64,000 bases of DNA from Methylopila jiangsuensis (GTDB lineage Bacteria > Pseudomonadota > Alphaproteobacteria > Rhizobiales > Methylopilaceae), in contig NZ_BSFK01000005.1 in the NCBI RefSeq assembly GCF_027922305.1, forward strand, positions 930,001-994,000, read 5' to 3'. The position numbers and the translations under genes were made by a program. The notes under the pieces were generated by a model, which saw only the letters and a program-made list of their open reading frames with translations, was not told the origin of the DNA and ran no database searches. Of this stretch, positions 45,265-54,178 are shown in pieces (the stretch's first letter is position 1; every line of letters starts with the position of its first letter).

Positions 45265-45786
45265 ATGGCGCGGACGGAGATCGGGCTCGGCTTCGGCAGC
45301 AACGTGGGCGACAAGATCGCCAACATCGAAGCCGCCATGGCGCGGGCGTTCGACGGCGTGAACATCCGCTTCCTCGCCGCGTCGTCGGTGTGGCGCAGCG
45401 CGCCCTGGGGTTATGTGGATCAGGACTGGTTCGCCAACGCCTGCGCGGTGGGCGAAACCGAACTCAGCCCGGAGCAGGCGCTCGCCTTCACCCAGAGCGT
45501 CGAGCAGGAGGTGGGGCGCCACAAGACCTTCCGCTGGGGGCCGCGGGAGATCGACGTGGACATCCTCTATCTCGGCGGCTCGAAGGTCGCGACCCAGAAG
45601 CTGATCGTGCCGCACAAGGAGATGTTCAATCGCGCCTTCGTGCTGACGCCGCTGGCGGAGATCCGCCCCGATCTGGTGCTCGACGACGTGGCGATCCGCG
45701 ACGCCGCGGCGCAGGCCGACGCCTCCGATCTCGAAATCATCGCGGAGCCGTGGAGGCCGGCCTCCCAGCCCTTGTCCGGCGCCTGA
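45265..45786 (+). CDS. folK: 2-Amino-4-hydroxy-6-hydroxymethyldihydropteridine pyrophosphokinase
   Basis: 173 residues. Converts hydroxymethyl-dihydropterin to the pyrophosphate used by dihydropteroate synthase-type enzymes. GLGFGSNVGDKIANIEAAM at the start and RWGPREIDVDILYLGG carry the HPPK signature and Mg-binding Asp residues. It ends the island operon. The next gene is convergent. Confidence 0.95.
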   Translation: MARTEIGLGFGSNVGDKIANIEAAMARAFDGVNIRFLAASSVWRSAPWGYVDQDWFANACAVGETELSPEQALAFTQSVEQEVGRHKTFRWGPREIDVDILYLGGSKVATQKLIVPHKEMFNRAFVLTPLAEIRPDLVLDDVAIRDAAAQADASDLEIIAEPWRPASQPLSGA

Positions 45787-45836
45787 GCCGAGCCGGCGCG
45801 GCCGGTCGGCGCCGCGCGGTCTTCGCCGGCGGCCCG

Positions 45837-47306
45837 CTACTCCGCCGCGCCGTAGAGCTTGCGCACGTCCGCGGTGAAGGCCGCGCGGGAGGCGTCGCGG
45901 CTGTAGAACATGTGACCGCCGGGATAGACCGCGAGCCGCACCCGGTCCGGGTCGCCGAAGGCCGGAATCTGGTCCAGCACCAGCTTCGATTCCATGTAGG
46001 GCGTCACCAGATCGGTGGCGCCGTGGGCCACCAGCACCTTCAGGCGGCGATCGGCGGCCAGCGCCTCGCGCAGCGCGCCGGCGGATTCGGGCAGCGACTG
46101 GCCCCGGCCCCAGCTCCACGCCCGGTTCACCTCGGACGAGATCAGCTCATAGCGTCGGTTGTCGACCCGGAAGCCCAGCTCCCGGCCGTAATAGTCCACC
46201 GCCGCGCGGGTCAGCGGCGCCATGGAGCCGTCCAGCACCGGATCGTCCCAGGAGGCGCGGGCGGCGGAGGGGTAAGGGTCATAGGCCGTGACGTTGGCGT
46301 CGTAGAGCGAGCCGACCCTGCCCTCAGGCCGGCCGATCTCCCGCACGAAGGTGCGGATGTCGATCCGCCCGTTCATGCGCCGCACCAGTTCCGGATCGAG
46401 CCCCGTCAGCTCCGCGACGCGGGCGGACACCCGCCCCACCGCCGCCGCGTCGCGCGGGCCCTTCATCAGGTCCGCGAGGAACTCGCCGGCCGCATAGCTC
46501 TCCACGTCGGCGAGATCGGCCCGCGTCACCGGCGCCTTGCGCTCCCGCGCGGCGGCGGCGAGCGAGGGCAGCGCCGTGACCCAGGGCAGCGGCGAGGTGT
46601 TTTCGCCGTCGCGGATGGCGAAATCCAGCACCGGCGAGAGGGCGACGAGCCCCGCGACGCCGACGCCGTCCTTCTCCTGCAGCTTGCGGGCGATGCGGGG
46701 AATGCGGAAACCGCCGTAGCTCTCGCCCGCCAGATAGACCGGCGACACCAGCTGCTCCCGCGCGGCCAGGTGCTTCGCCACCACGCGGGACAGCGACTCC
46801 ACGTCGCCCTCCACCGACCAGAACGCCTTGCCGTCGCCACTGGCGCGGCTGTAGCCGGTTCCGACCGGGTCGACGAAGACGAGATCGGTGAAGGCGAGCC
46901 AGGTGTCGGGATTGTCGACCAGCTTCGGCAGGTCGGAGGGCGCGTTGTCCGGCCCGCCGAAGGGCAGTCGCTTGGGCCCCACGCCGCCGAACTGCAGATA
47001 GGCGGAAGCGGCGCCCGGCCCGCCGTTGAACAGATAGGTGACCGGCCGGTCCTTGGGGTCGGTGCGCTCCAGCGTGTAGGAGGTGACCACCACCTCGGCC
47101 TGCTTCTCGCCCTTAGGGTTCGACAGCGGCACGGCCTCGACCCGGACCACATAAGCCAGCGTGTCGTCGTGGGTGACGACGGTCGCCCGCTTGGTCGCCT
47201 CGGCGGGCAGCGTCGCGGCGGCTGAGGCCTTGGGCGGCCCGTCGGCGGCCGCGACGGGGCTTGCGGCGAGCGCCGCGGCGAGAACGAGGACGAGCGGCGT
47301 TTTCAT
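45837..47306 (-). CDS. Secreted serine carboxypeptidase, S10 family
   Basis: 489-residue exported peptidase. The signal peptide is MKTPLVLVLAAALAASPVAA. The nucleophile motif is LAGESYGGFRIP, and oxyanion elements are TYLFNGGPGAAS. The catalytic His lies in the tail VYPGGHMFYS and the Asp in VLVAHGATDLVTPY. The ATG at 47306 gives the signal peptide; a longer upstream reading is unsupported. Convergent with folK and divergent from the CoA-binding gene. Confidence 0.9.
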   Translation of the reverse strand: MKTPLVLVLAAALAASPVAAADGPPKASAAATLPAEATKRATVVTHDDTLAYVVRVEAVPLSNPKGEKQAEVVVTSYTLERTDPKDRPVTYLFNGGPGAASAYLQFGGVGPKRLPFGGPDNAPSDLPKLVDNPDTWLAFTDLVFVDPVGTGYSRASGDGKAFWSVEGDVESLSRVVAKHLAAREQLVSPVYLAGESYGGFRIPRIARKLQEKDGVGVAGLVALSPVLDFAIRDGENTSPLPWVTALPSLAAAARERKAPVTRADLADVESYAAGEFLADLMKGPRDAAAVGRVSARVAELTGLDPELVRRMNGRIDIRTFVREIGRPEGRVGSLYDANVTAYDPYPSAARASWDDPVLDGSMAPLTRAAVDYYGRELGFRVDNRRYELISSEVNRAWSWGRGQSLPESAGALREALAADRRLKVLVAHGATDLVTPYMESKLVLDQIPAFGDPDRVRLAVYPGGHMFYSRDASRAAFTADVRKLYGAAE

Positions 47307-47405
47307 GGGCGCCAAGATGGGGCGCCGCAAGCGCCGAGGGAAGCCGCCGCCGCGGGGCGCGCGCGCCGTTGTGAAGGCGGGCCGGCTGCGCCTATCGTTG
47401 CGCCC

Positions 47406-47843
47406 ATGACCCAGGACGCCTCCGACGATCTCATCCGCCGCGTGCTCGGCGAGGTCCGCACCATCGCCGTGGTGGGCGCGAGCCCCAATCCGGCGCGCCC
47501 AAGCTTCTACGTGGCGCGCTTTCTGGCCGAGCGCGGCTATGACGTGATCCCGATCAATCCGGGCCAGGCCGGCGGCGAGATCGACGGCCGCCCGGTCTAC
47601 GCCCGGCTGATGGACGCGCCGCGTCCGATTCACATGGTGGAGGTGTTCCGGGCGTCCGAGCATCTCGCCGCCGTGGTGGAGGAGACGCTGGCGCTCGCCC
47701 CCCTGCCCCGCGCGCTCTGGACCCAGCTCGACGTGCGCGACGACGCCGCCACCGCGCGCGCCGAGGCCGCCGGCCTCGACGTGATCGTGGACCGCTGCCC
47801 CAAGATCGAGATTCCCCGGCTGGGCATCCCGCCGCGCGGGTGA
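47406..47843 (+). CDS. CoA-binding (YccU-like) protein
   Basis: 145-residue Rossmann-type CoA-binding domain protein. The nucleotide loop is IAVVGASPNPARPSFYVARF, then YDVIPINPGQAGGEIDGRPV, and the end is IVDRCPKIEIPRLG. Physiological role unknown. A start GTG/ATG ambiguity is not seen; the ATG at 47406 is the clear one. Confidence 0.9.
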   Translation: MTQDASDDLIRRVLGEVRTIAVVGASPNPARPSFYVARFLAERGYDVIPINPGQAGGEIDGRPVYARLMDAPRPIHMVEVFRASEHLAAVVEETLALAPLPRALWTQLDVRDDAATARAEAAGLDVIVDRCPKIEIPRLGIPPRG

Positions 47844-47920
47844 CGCGGGCGTTGCGTTGGGGGCATTGAAGCAACGGCAGCCCGGCTTCGGCTCGCGTAG
47901 TATTTCGCGTCGCACAAAGT

Positions 47921-47952
47921 GGTGGATGCCCGAGACAAGCTCGGGCATGACG
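47921..47952. repeat. Palindromic repeat half-arm D1
   Basis: Right-type arm: GGTGGATGCC then CGAGACAAGCTCGGGCATGA, ending in CATGACG. Identical in its core to the right arm of copy A. Confidence 0.85.
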
Positions 47953-48017
47953 GGTCTTGAGAGCGGAGGCGCGGCAAATTACGCTATTCAAAGCGTTTAT
48001 TCCGAGCCGACATCTCC

Positions 48018-48054
48018 GTCATGCCCGAGCTTGTCTCGGTCATCCACGACTTTA
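48018..48054. repeat. Palindromic repeat half-arm D2
   Basis: Left-type arm: CGTCATGCCCGAGCTTGTCT followed by CGGTCATCCACGACTTT. It faces away from D1, so the composite is split rather than a standard paired copy. Confidence 0.8.
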
Positions 48055-48200
48055 ACCTCAAGTCCTGACACGCCGACCGCCACGAAGACTTTAGCTCGCT
48101 CATCACAGGCGCCCAGCGAAGCCCCCCTCCGCGCGACCGATTGACCGGCGATTTATTTCTCTATCAAATCACTCAACAATAAAATGGAGGACGCCCGCCC

Positions 48201-49484
48201 ATGACCGATTCCGCGCCGACGCCCGGCTTCGCCACCCTGTCCGTGCATGCGGGCGCCCAGCCAGACCCGGCCACGGGCGCGCGCGCCACGCCGATCTACC
48301 AGACCACATCCTTCGTGTTCGAGGACGTGGACCATGCCGGCGCGCTGTTCGGCCTGCAGGCCTTCGGCAACATCTACAGCCGCATCACCAACCCCACCAA
48401 CGCGGTGCTGGAGGAACGGGTGGCGGCGCTCGAAGGCGGAGCGGCGGCGCTGGCGGTCGCCTCCGGCCATGCGGCGCAGCTGCTCGTGTTCCACGCCCTG
48501 CTGCTGCCGGGCGACGACTTCATCGCGTCCACAAAACTTTACGGCGGCTCGATCAACCAGTTCAGCCACGCCTTCAAGAGCTTCGGCTGGAACGTGGTCT
48601 GGGCCGACGGCGACGACCCGGAGGCCTTCCGCCGCGCGGTGACGCCGAAGACCAAGGCGATCTTCGTGGAGTCGATCGCCAATCCCGGCGGGGGGATCAC
48701 CGATCTCGCGGCCGTGGCGGAAGTGGCGAAGGCGGCCGGCGTTCCGCTGATCGTCGACAACACGCTGGCGACGCCGTACCTGATCCGCCCGATCGAGCAC
48801 GGCGCGGACATCGTGGTGCATTCCGCCACCAAGTTCCTGGGCGGCCACGGCAATTCGCTCGGCGGCGTGATCGTGGACGCCGGGACTTTCGACTGGGCGG
48901 CGAGCGGGCGCTACCCGTTCGTCACCGAGCCGCGGCCGGAATACGCCGGGCTGGTGCTGGGCGAGGCCTTCGGCAATTTCGCCTTCGCCATCGCCCTGCG
49001 CACCCTGTCGCTGCGCGACCTCGGCCCGGCGCTGTCGCCGTTCAACGCCTTCCTGCTGCTGACCGGGATCGAGACGCTCCCCTTGCGCATGCGCGCCCAC
49101 AGCGACAACGCGCTGGCGGTGGCGAAGCATCTGGAGGCGCACGAGAAGGTGGCGTGGGTGAGCTACGCCGGGCTCGAGTCGAGCCCCTACCACGCGCTGG
49201 CGCGGACATATTCGCCGCTCGGCGCGGGGGCCGTGCTCACCTTCGGCCTCAAGGGCGGCTACGAGGCCGGCGTCGCGGCGGTGAAGAACGTGAAGCTGTT
49301 CTCCCACCTCGCCAATGTGGGCGACACCCGCTCGCTGATCATCCACCCCGCCTCCACCACCCACCGCCAGCTCGACGACGCCAAGAAGACGGCGGCGGGC
49401 GCAGGCCCGGAGGTGGTGCGGCTGTCGGTCGGCATCGAGGACGTGGCGGACCTGATCGCCGACCTCAATCAGGCGCTCGCCTAA
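48201..49484 (+). CDS. metY: O-acetylhomoserine aminocarboxypropyltransferase
   Basis: PLP enzyme of methionine synthesis using sulfide and O-acetylhomoserine. 427 residues, normal length. SATKFLGGHG carries the PLP lysine at about residue 211; the substrate loop is NIYSRITNPTNAVLEERVA; SLIIHPASTTHRQL near the end is characteristic. GGAGG lies ten bases before the ATG. It is followed by a strong hairpin at 49530. Confidence 0.95.
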   Translation: MTDSAPTPGFATLSVHAGAQPDPATGARATPIYQTTSFVFEDVDHAGALFGLQAFGNIYSRITNPTNAVLEERVAALEGGAAALAVASGHAAQLLVFHALLLPGDDFIASTKLYGGSINQFSHAFKSFGWNVVWADGDDPEAFRRAVTPKTKAIFVESIANPGGGITDLAAVAEVAKAAGVPLIVDNTLATPYLIRPIEHGADIVVHSATKFLGGHGNSLGGVIVDAGTFDWAASGRYPFVTEPRPEYAGLVLGEAFGNFAFAIALRTLSLRDLGPALSPFNAFLLLTGIETLPLRMRAHSDNALAVAKHLEAHEKVAWVSYAGLESSPYHALARTYSPLGAGAVLTFGLKGGYEAGVAAVKNVKLFSHLANVGDTRSLIIHPASTTHRQLDDAKKTAAGAGPEVVRLSVGIEDVADLIADLNQALA

Positions 49485-49529
49485 GGCCGGAGCCGGCCGC
49501 CTCAGGCGCGCCTGAACGTTCGGGTGCAC

Positions 49530-49569
49530 CCCCCTCACCCGGAGGGCTGTCGCCCTCCGGGTGAGGGGG
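49530..49569. terminator. Perfect 18-base-pair hairpin between convergent genes
   Basis: CCCCCTCACCCGGAGGGC, a four-base TGTC loop, and GCCCTCCGGGTGAGGGGG. It lies between metY and the GlcG/HbpS-like gene. No T-tract follows on either side, so it may act as a processing or REP-like hairpin as well as a terminator. Confidence 0.6.
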
Positions 49570-49608
49570 AGCGCGTCCGCCGGCAAAGCGGTCGAAGCGC
49601 GGATCGCG

Positions 49609-50043
49609 TCAGGTGCGCCAGGGATGGCTCGGCAGGTCGGTGGCGCCGATCGCCTCCGCGCCGGCGGCGGCGACCGTGTGGTCGTTCTCCACCGACGAGC
49701 CGCTGACGCCGATCGCGCCCACCATCACGCCATCCTTGTCGACGATCGGCAGACCGCCGGGGAAGGTGATGAGGCCGCCGTTGGAGTGCTCGATGCCGTA
49801 GAGCGAGCCGCCCGGCTGGGACAGCTTGCCGATCTCGCCGGTCGGCATGCCGAAGAACACCGCCGTCTTGGCCTTCTTGATCGCGATGTCGATGGAGCCG
49901 ACCCAGGCGTCGTCCATGCGGTGGAACGCCTTCAGGTCCGCGCCGGAATCCACGATGGCGATGCACATGAAGGTGTCGATCTCCCGGGCCTTCTTGATGG
50001 CCGCGGCGATGGCGGCCTGAGCGTTTTCGATCGTGACGTGCAT
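49609..50043 (-). CDS. GlcG/HbpS-family heme-binding-type protein
   Basis: 144 residues of the GlcG/HbpS family. Segments are [34 protein letters not shown], the Gly-rich [14 protein letters not shown], and [17 protein letters not shown]. Some members bind heme or cobalamin-like ligands, others are uncharacterised. It is on the same strand as tdm but is separated from it by a terminator at 50148-50180, so it is likely a separate unit. Confidence 0.85.
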   Translation of the reverse strand: MHVTIENAQAAIAAAIKKAREIDTFMCIAIVDSGADLKAFHRMDDAWVGSIDIAIKKAKTAVFFGMPTGEIGKLSQPGGSLYGIEHSNGGLITFPGGLPIVDKDGVMVGAIGVSGSSVENDHTVAAAGAEAIGATDLPSHPWRT

Positions 50044-50147
50044 GCCCGTTCTCCGTCGTTCCTGAACGCCTCCCCGTGACCGGGGAGCGGACGGGCAGAT
50101 AGCGCGAACGCCCGCACGACCATTGCGACTTTCGTCGAGAGCGCATG

Positions 50148-50180
50148 AAAAAAGGCGCGGAGCCGATGGCTCCGCGCCTT
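50148..50180 (-). terminator. Rho-independent terminator after tdm
   Basis: On the minus strand, GGCGCGGAGCC, an ATC loop, GGCTCCGCGCC, then six T residues. It is 30 bases beyond the tdm stop. Confidence 0.92.
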
Positions 50181-50209
50181 AGGAGGATGCGCCTTGGGGA
50201 GGACGGACG

Positions 50210-52453
50210 TTACGCGCGCACGCGGGTCTTCTCGGGGTCGAAGTGGGGGAAGCCCACCACGGTTGCGGGGATGCGCTTCTGCTGGCCGTCTAGCTTGCCA
50301 ATCTCCACCGCCGCGCCGGGCTCGGCGTAGGTGACGTCGAGGCGCGCCAGCGCGATCGTCTTGCCGAGGATGGGCGAGCGGGTGGCGCTGGTGATCACGC
50401 CCACCTGGGCGCGGCCCACATGCACGCTGTCGCCGTGGCCCACATGCTCGGCGCCGGTGACGTCGAGGCCGACGAGCTTCTTCGACGGCGCCTCCCGACG
50501 GCGCTTCAGCGCCTCGGCGCCCACGTAAGCGTCGGTTTTGTTCGCCGGAACCGCGAAACCGATGCCGGCCTCGAACGGATCGGTCTGGTCGCAGAACTCG
50601 TAGCCCGCGAAGGCGAGGCCCGCCTCGATGCGCACCATGTCCAGCGCCTTGAGGCCGAGCGGCTTCAGCCCGTGCGGCTCGCCGGCCGCCATGATGGCGT
50701 CCCACACCGCCGGCGCCTGGTCCGGATGGCACCACACCTCATAGCCCAGTTCGCCGGTGTAGCCGGTGCGCGACACCACCACGGGCACGCCCGCCACCTT
50801 GCCGATGGTGAAACGGAACCACTTCAGCTCCGCCATCGAGGGCTGGTGCGGCGGCGTGACAACGATCTCCTTCAGGATGTCGCGCGAGCGCGGCCCCTGG
50901 ACGGCGACGTTGTGCAACTGGTCGGTGGAGGTCTTGACCCAGGCCTTCAGGCCATGCTCGGCGGCGAGGTTGCGGAGGTGGACGCCGCAATAATCGTCGC
51001 CGCAGATCCAGCGGAAATTGTGCTCGCCGAGGCGGAACACGGTGCCGTCGTCGATCATGCCGCCATGGGCGTAGCACATGGCGGTGTAGACCACCTGCCC
51101 CACCGCGAGCTTCTTCATGTCGCGGGTGACGGCGAGCTGCATCAGCGCCTCGGCGTCGGGACCGAGCACCTCGAACTTGCGCAGCGGCGACAGGTCCATG
51201 ATGGCGGCGTGCTCGCGGCAGGCCCAGTATTCGGCGATCGGACCTTCGTCGGAATAGCAGTCCGCGAGCCAGAAGCCGCGATACTCCACGAATTTGCGGG
51301 TCAGCGCGGAGGTGCGCGGGTGGAAGCCGCTCTCGCGGGTCAGCCTCGGCTCGGCGTCGGGGGTCATGCGGTGGGCGATGCCTTTGGAGAAATGTTCGGA
51401 GGCGTCATAGACGCGCACATGGATGTCGGTGGGGGCCCAGGCGTTGGCGACGTCGATGTCGTCGGCGCAGGAGGAGGACGCGCAGACGAGATCGGTCAGC
51501 GCCCGGAGCAGCACGTAGTCGCCGGGGCGGGACCAGGGCTCGTCCATGCCGATGGCGTCGTCCGGCCCGACCACCGTGTTGAAGAAGAAGTTGATCGCCG
51601 GCCAGCCCGCGCGCGGCTCGATCCCATAGGGCTTCAGCGCGCGGTTGAAGTTGTCCGTGCAGTTGTCGTGCCCCGGATAGCCCATGTCCTCGTAATATTT
51701 CGCGGAGCAGGCCAGCAGGAAGGCGTCGTGGCGGCCGACCGTGTCGCGCACGATCTCCACCAGCGGCGTCATGCGCGCGTCGAAATATTTGGAGTGCAGG
51801 CCCGGACCGGGGTTGGCGGTGCCCATCAGCGTGCGGGTGACGGTGGGGTCGAGGCCGAACTCCTTGCCCCGCTCCAGCGCCGCGGCGTCGAAGGCGAGGA
51901 AATCGGAGCACTGCTTGCCGTCCACGTCGATGATCTGGATGTAGTCGCCCGCCTTGACGCGGTAGGCCTCGGCGGTCGCGGCCTTCACCCGCAGGTCGAG
52001 CTTCGGCGCGGCCAGCGGCTCAGGCGCGAGGCCGGCGGCGGGACGGCTGGTTTCGATCTCGACCTTCAGCTCGGTCGGCGGCGTCTGCTGGTCCGGGTCC
52101 ATGGCTGCGCCCGCGGGCGCCAGCGCCACCACGGCCGCGCCCTGCGCCACGAAGGACAGCTCGGCGCCCGGCGCGGAGTCCTCTGCGAACAGGCGGAAGC
52201 CGGCGAGCCTGGAGACGTCCGCGCCGCGGGCGGCGAGCGCGGCCCGGGCGGCGGCGGCTTCCGGGCCGTCGCCCTCCGCGGGAAGCAGGCCGGCGTCGAC
52301 CGCGCCCTCCCCCGCCACGAACAGCAGGCCGGGCTGACGTCCCTCGGGATCGAGGATGCGGCAACGGTCGCCGGGGGCGAGTTCGAAGGCGATCGCCTCC
52401 CCGCCACGGGCGACGAACGTGGTCAGGCGAGGCGGAGACGAGACGGCGTCCAT
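50210..52453 (-). CDS. tdm: Trimethylamine N-oxide demethylase (DUF1989-GcvT)
   Basis: Splits trimethylamine N-oxide to dimethylamine and formaldehyde. The 747-residue product combines an N-terminal DUF1989-like metal domain (GKQCSDFLAFDAA, GYPGHDNCTDNF, LVCASSSCADDID with Cys residues suited to zinc) and a C-terminal GcvT-like tetrahydrofolate-binding half (VAVQGPRSRDIL, VVVSRTGYTGELGYEVW, ALDMVRIEAGLAFAGYEF). This architecture is that of Tdm from Methylocella. The ATG at 52453 has GGAG upstream. It lies 151 bases after tmm. The extra N-terminal 110 residues precede the conserved DUF1989 part. Confidence 0.9.
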   Translation of the reverse strand: MDAVSSPPRLTTFVARGGEAIAFELAPGDRCRILDPEGRQPGLLFVAGEGAVDAGLLPAEGDGPEAAAARAALAARGADVSRLAGFRLFAEDSAPGAELSFVAQGAAVVALAPAGAAMDPDQQTPPTELKVEIETSRPAAGLAPEPLAAPKLDLRVKAATAEAYRVKAGDYIQIIDVDGKQCSDFLAFDAAALERGKEFGLDPTVTRTLMGTANPGPGLHSKYFDARMTPLVEIVRDTVGRHDAFLLACSAKYYEDMGYPGHDNCTDNFNRALKPYGIEPRAGWPAINFFFNTVVGPDDAIGMDEPWSRPGDYVLLRALTDLVCASSSCADDIDVANAWAPTDIHVRVYDASEHFSKGIAHRMTPDAEPRLTRESGFHPRTSALTRKFVEYRGFWLADCYSDEGPIAEYWACREHAAIMDLSPLRKFEVLGPDAEALMQLAVTRDMKKLAVGQVVYTAMCYAHGGMIDDGTVFRLGEHNFRWICGDDYCGVHLRNLAAEHGLKAWVKTSTDQLHNVAVQGPRSRDILKEIVVTPPHQPSMAELKWFRFTIGKVAGVPVVVSRTGYTGELGYEVWCHPDQAPAVWDAIMAAGEPHGLKPLGLKALDMVRIEAGLAFAGYEFCDQTDPFEAGIGFAVPANKTDAYVGAEALKRRREAPSKKLVGLDVTGAEHVGHGDSVHVGRAQVGVITSATRSPILGKTIALARLDVTYAEPGAAVEIGKLDGQQKRIPATVVGFPHFDPEKTRVRA

Positions 52454-52604
52454 GGCGTGCTCTCCGAGGGAAACTTGGGCGAACGGACGCAGGCGCCCCC
52501 GCGCGGCCATGCCGTCGCGGTCGGGGTCCCGTCCCTTCAAACGTCTGGTCCCGCCCGCATCCCACCCCTCGCGAGGGCGGGATGCGGGCGGCACGCGCGG
52601 CGGC

Positions 52605-53969
52605 TTACTCCGCGGCCTGCTGGCCGGGCTGGTTCAGGAACGCCTCGAGCGAGTCGTCCATCGCCTTCATCCAGGTGGTGTGGTGCGAGGGCGCCATGGT
52701 GCCGGTGATGACCGAACGATAGGCGCGGTCGCGATAGGTGAGGATGCCCTCGGCCTTGTGGTGCTCCCACTCCTTGAACAGCCGCGCCACCGTGTCGACG
52801 TCGAGATGGGGATAGTCGGTGGAGGCGAGAAGCTCCCGGACGTAATCCGTCTGGAAGTCGATCATCTGCTCGGCGTCTTCGAGCTTGGCGTTCCGCTCGA
52901 CCCACGCCTCGCTGTCGGCGTGCATCGTGTCGTAGTCCGGCAGAGTGATGCGGCCGAGCACCACGTCGCGGGCGTACCACGCCTGGGCGTCAAACATGTT
53001 GAAGGTGTAGAACTGGTCCTGGGCGCCGATGTACATCAGCTTCGGGTTCTTCTCCCAGAAGATGCCCTTGTAGAGATCGCCCGGATACAGGCTCGTGCGG
53101 GTGACGAGCTTCAGGTGATCCGGCAGGAACGGATAGTGGTTCTGGTAGCCGGTGCAGAACACGATGGCGTCCACGTCCTCCGCCGTGCTGCCGTCCTTGA
53201 AGTAACAGGTGCGGCCGACGACCTTGGTCAGTAGCGGCTTCTCCTCGAAGCTCTCCGGCCATTCGAAGCCCATGGGCTTGGTGCGGTAGCTGAAGGTGAT
53301 GCGCTTCGCGCCGTACTTGTGGCACTGGGTGGCGATGTCTTCCGCCGAATAGCTGGAGCCGATCATCAGCACATGCTTGCCGGCGAACTCGTCCGCGCAG
53401 CGGAAGTCATGGGCGTGCAGCACGCGGCCGAGGAACTTCTCGACGCCCTCGAAATAGGGCACGTTCGGCGTGGAGAAGTGCCCGTTGCACACGAAGACGT
53501 AGTCGAACTCTTCGGTGAAGCGCTGCTTGGCGACCAGATCGGTGACGGTGACCGAGAACTTCTCGCTCGCCTCGTCGTAGTCCACGTCGCGGACGGCGTG
53601 GTTGAACTTGCAATACTGGCGGACGCCCGAACGTTCGACGCGGCCGGCGATGTAGTCGTGCAGCACGGCGCGGGGCGGATAGGACGGGATCGGCCGGCCG
53701 AAATGCTCCTCGAAGGAGTAGTCCGCGAATTCGAGGCACTCCTTGGGGCCGTTCGACCACAGATAGCGGTACATGGAGCCGTGGACCGGCTCGCCGAACT
53801 CGTCGAGGCCCGTGCGCCAGGTGTAGTTCCAGAGGCCGCCCCAGTTGGACTGCTTCTCGTAGCAGACCATCTCCGGCACGTCGGCCCCCGCCTTGCGGGC
53901 GGATTCGAAGGCGCGCAGCACGGCCAGGCCGCTTGGTCCGGCGCCGATCACAGCGATACGTTTCGTCAC
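52605..53969 (-). CDS. tmm: Trimethylamine monooxygenase
   Basis: FAD/NADPH flavin monooxygenase oxidising trimethylamine to the N-oxide, 454 residues. FAD loop IAVIGAGPSGLAVLRA at the N-terminus, NADPH loop LMIGSSYSAEDIA, and VFCTGYQNHYPFLP, the Tmm/FMO fingerprint region. The preferred start is GTG at 53969, with AGGGGA six bases upstream. It is directly upstream of tdm, as in known TMA degraders. Confidence 0.93.
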   Translation of the reverse strand: MTKRIAVIGAGPSGLAVLRAFESARKAGADVPEMVCYEKQSNWGGLWNYTWRTGLDEFGEPVHGSMYRYLWSNGPKECLEFADYSFEEHFGRPIPSYPPRAVLHDYIAGRVERSGVRQYCKFNHAVRDVDYDEASEKFSVTVTDLVAKQRFTEEFDYVFVCNGHFSTPNVPYFEGVEKFLGRVLHAHDFRCADEFAGKHVLMIGSSYSAEDIATQCHKYGAKRITFSYRTKPMGFEWPESFEEKPLLTKVVGRTCYFKDGSTAEDVDAIVFCTGYQNHYPFLPDHLKLVTRTSLYPGDLYKGIFWEKNPKLMYIGAQDQFYTFNMFDAQAWYARDVVLGRITLPDYDTMHADSEAWVERNAKLEDAEQMIDFQTDYVRELLASTDYPHLDVDTVARLFKEWEHHKAEGILTYRDRAYRSVITGTMAPSHHTTWMKAMDDSLEAFLNQPGQQAAE

Positions 53970-54080
53970 GACAGTTCCCCTCGACACACCGCAATGTGGC
54001 GTTAGGCTTCCGCGTCAGCCGTCGTCTTCCGCGCCGGCCCCGAAAGCTTATGGGGCGATGCTCCGTCATGATTTCGTGTG

Positions 54081-54086
54081 TGTCAA
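54081..54086 (-). promoter_or_regulatory. Possible -35 element for tmm-tdm
   Basis: TTGACA on the minus strand, about 112 bases upstream of the tmm start. The matching -10 is poor, so confidence is low. Confidence 0.2.
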
Positions 54087-54178
54087 CATACTTTCTTGCT
54101 GTGAAATTTCGCAGCCCTATACGCCTGTCAGACGCTCACATTCTTCAGCGCCGCCCTTAAAAGCGGCGCCCGAGCGCG

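Larger units (their letters stand above)
47844..48200. other. Intergenic region upstream of metY with repeat half-arms
   Basis: 357 bases without a gene. It holds two single repeat arms (47921-47952 and 48018-48054) and an AT-rich stretch at 48150-48186. GGAGG lies ten bases before the metY start. No SAM riboswitch is convincing. Confidence 0.6.

Noticed and set aside
47844-48200. Possible SAM-type riboswitch in front of metY
   Set aside because: I looked for a SAM-II or SAM/SAH-like core and found no matching conserved loop or pseudoknot. The region is mostly repeat arms and AT-rich sequence.
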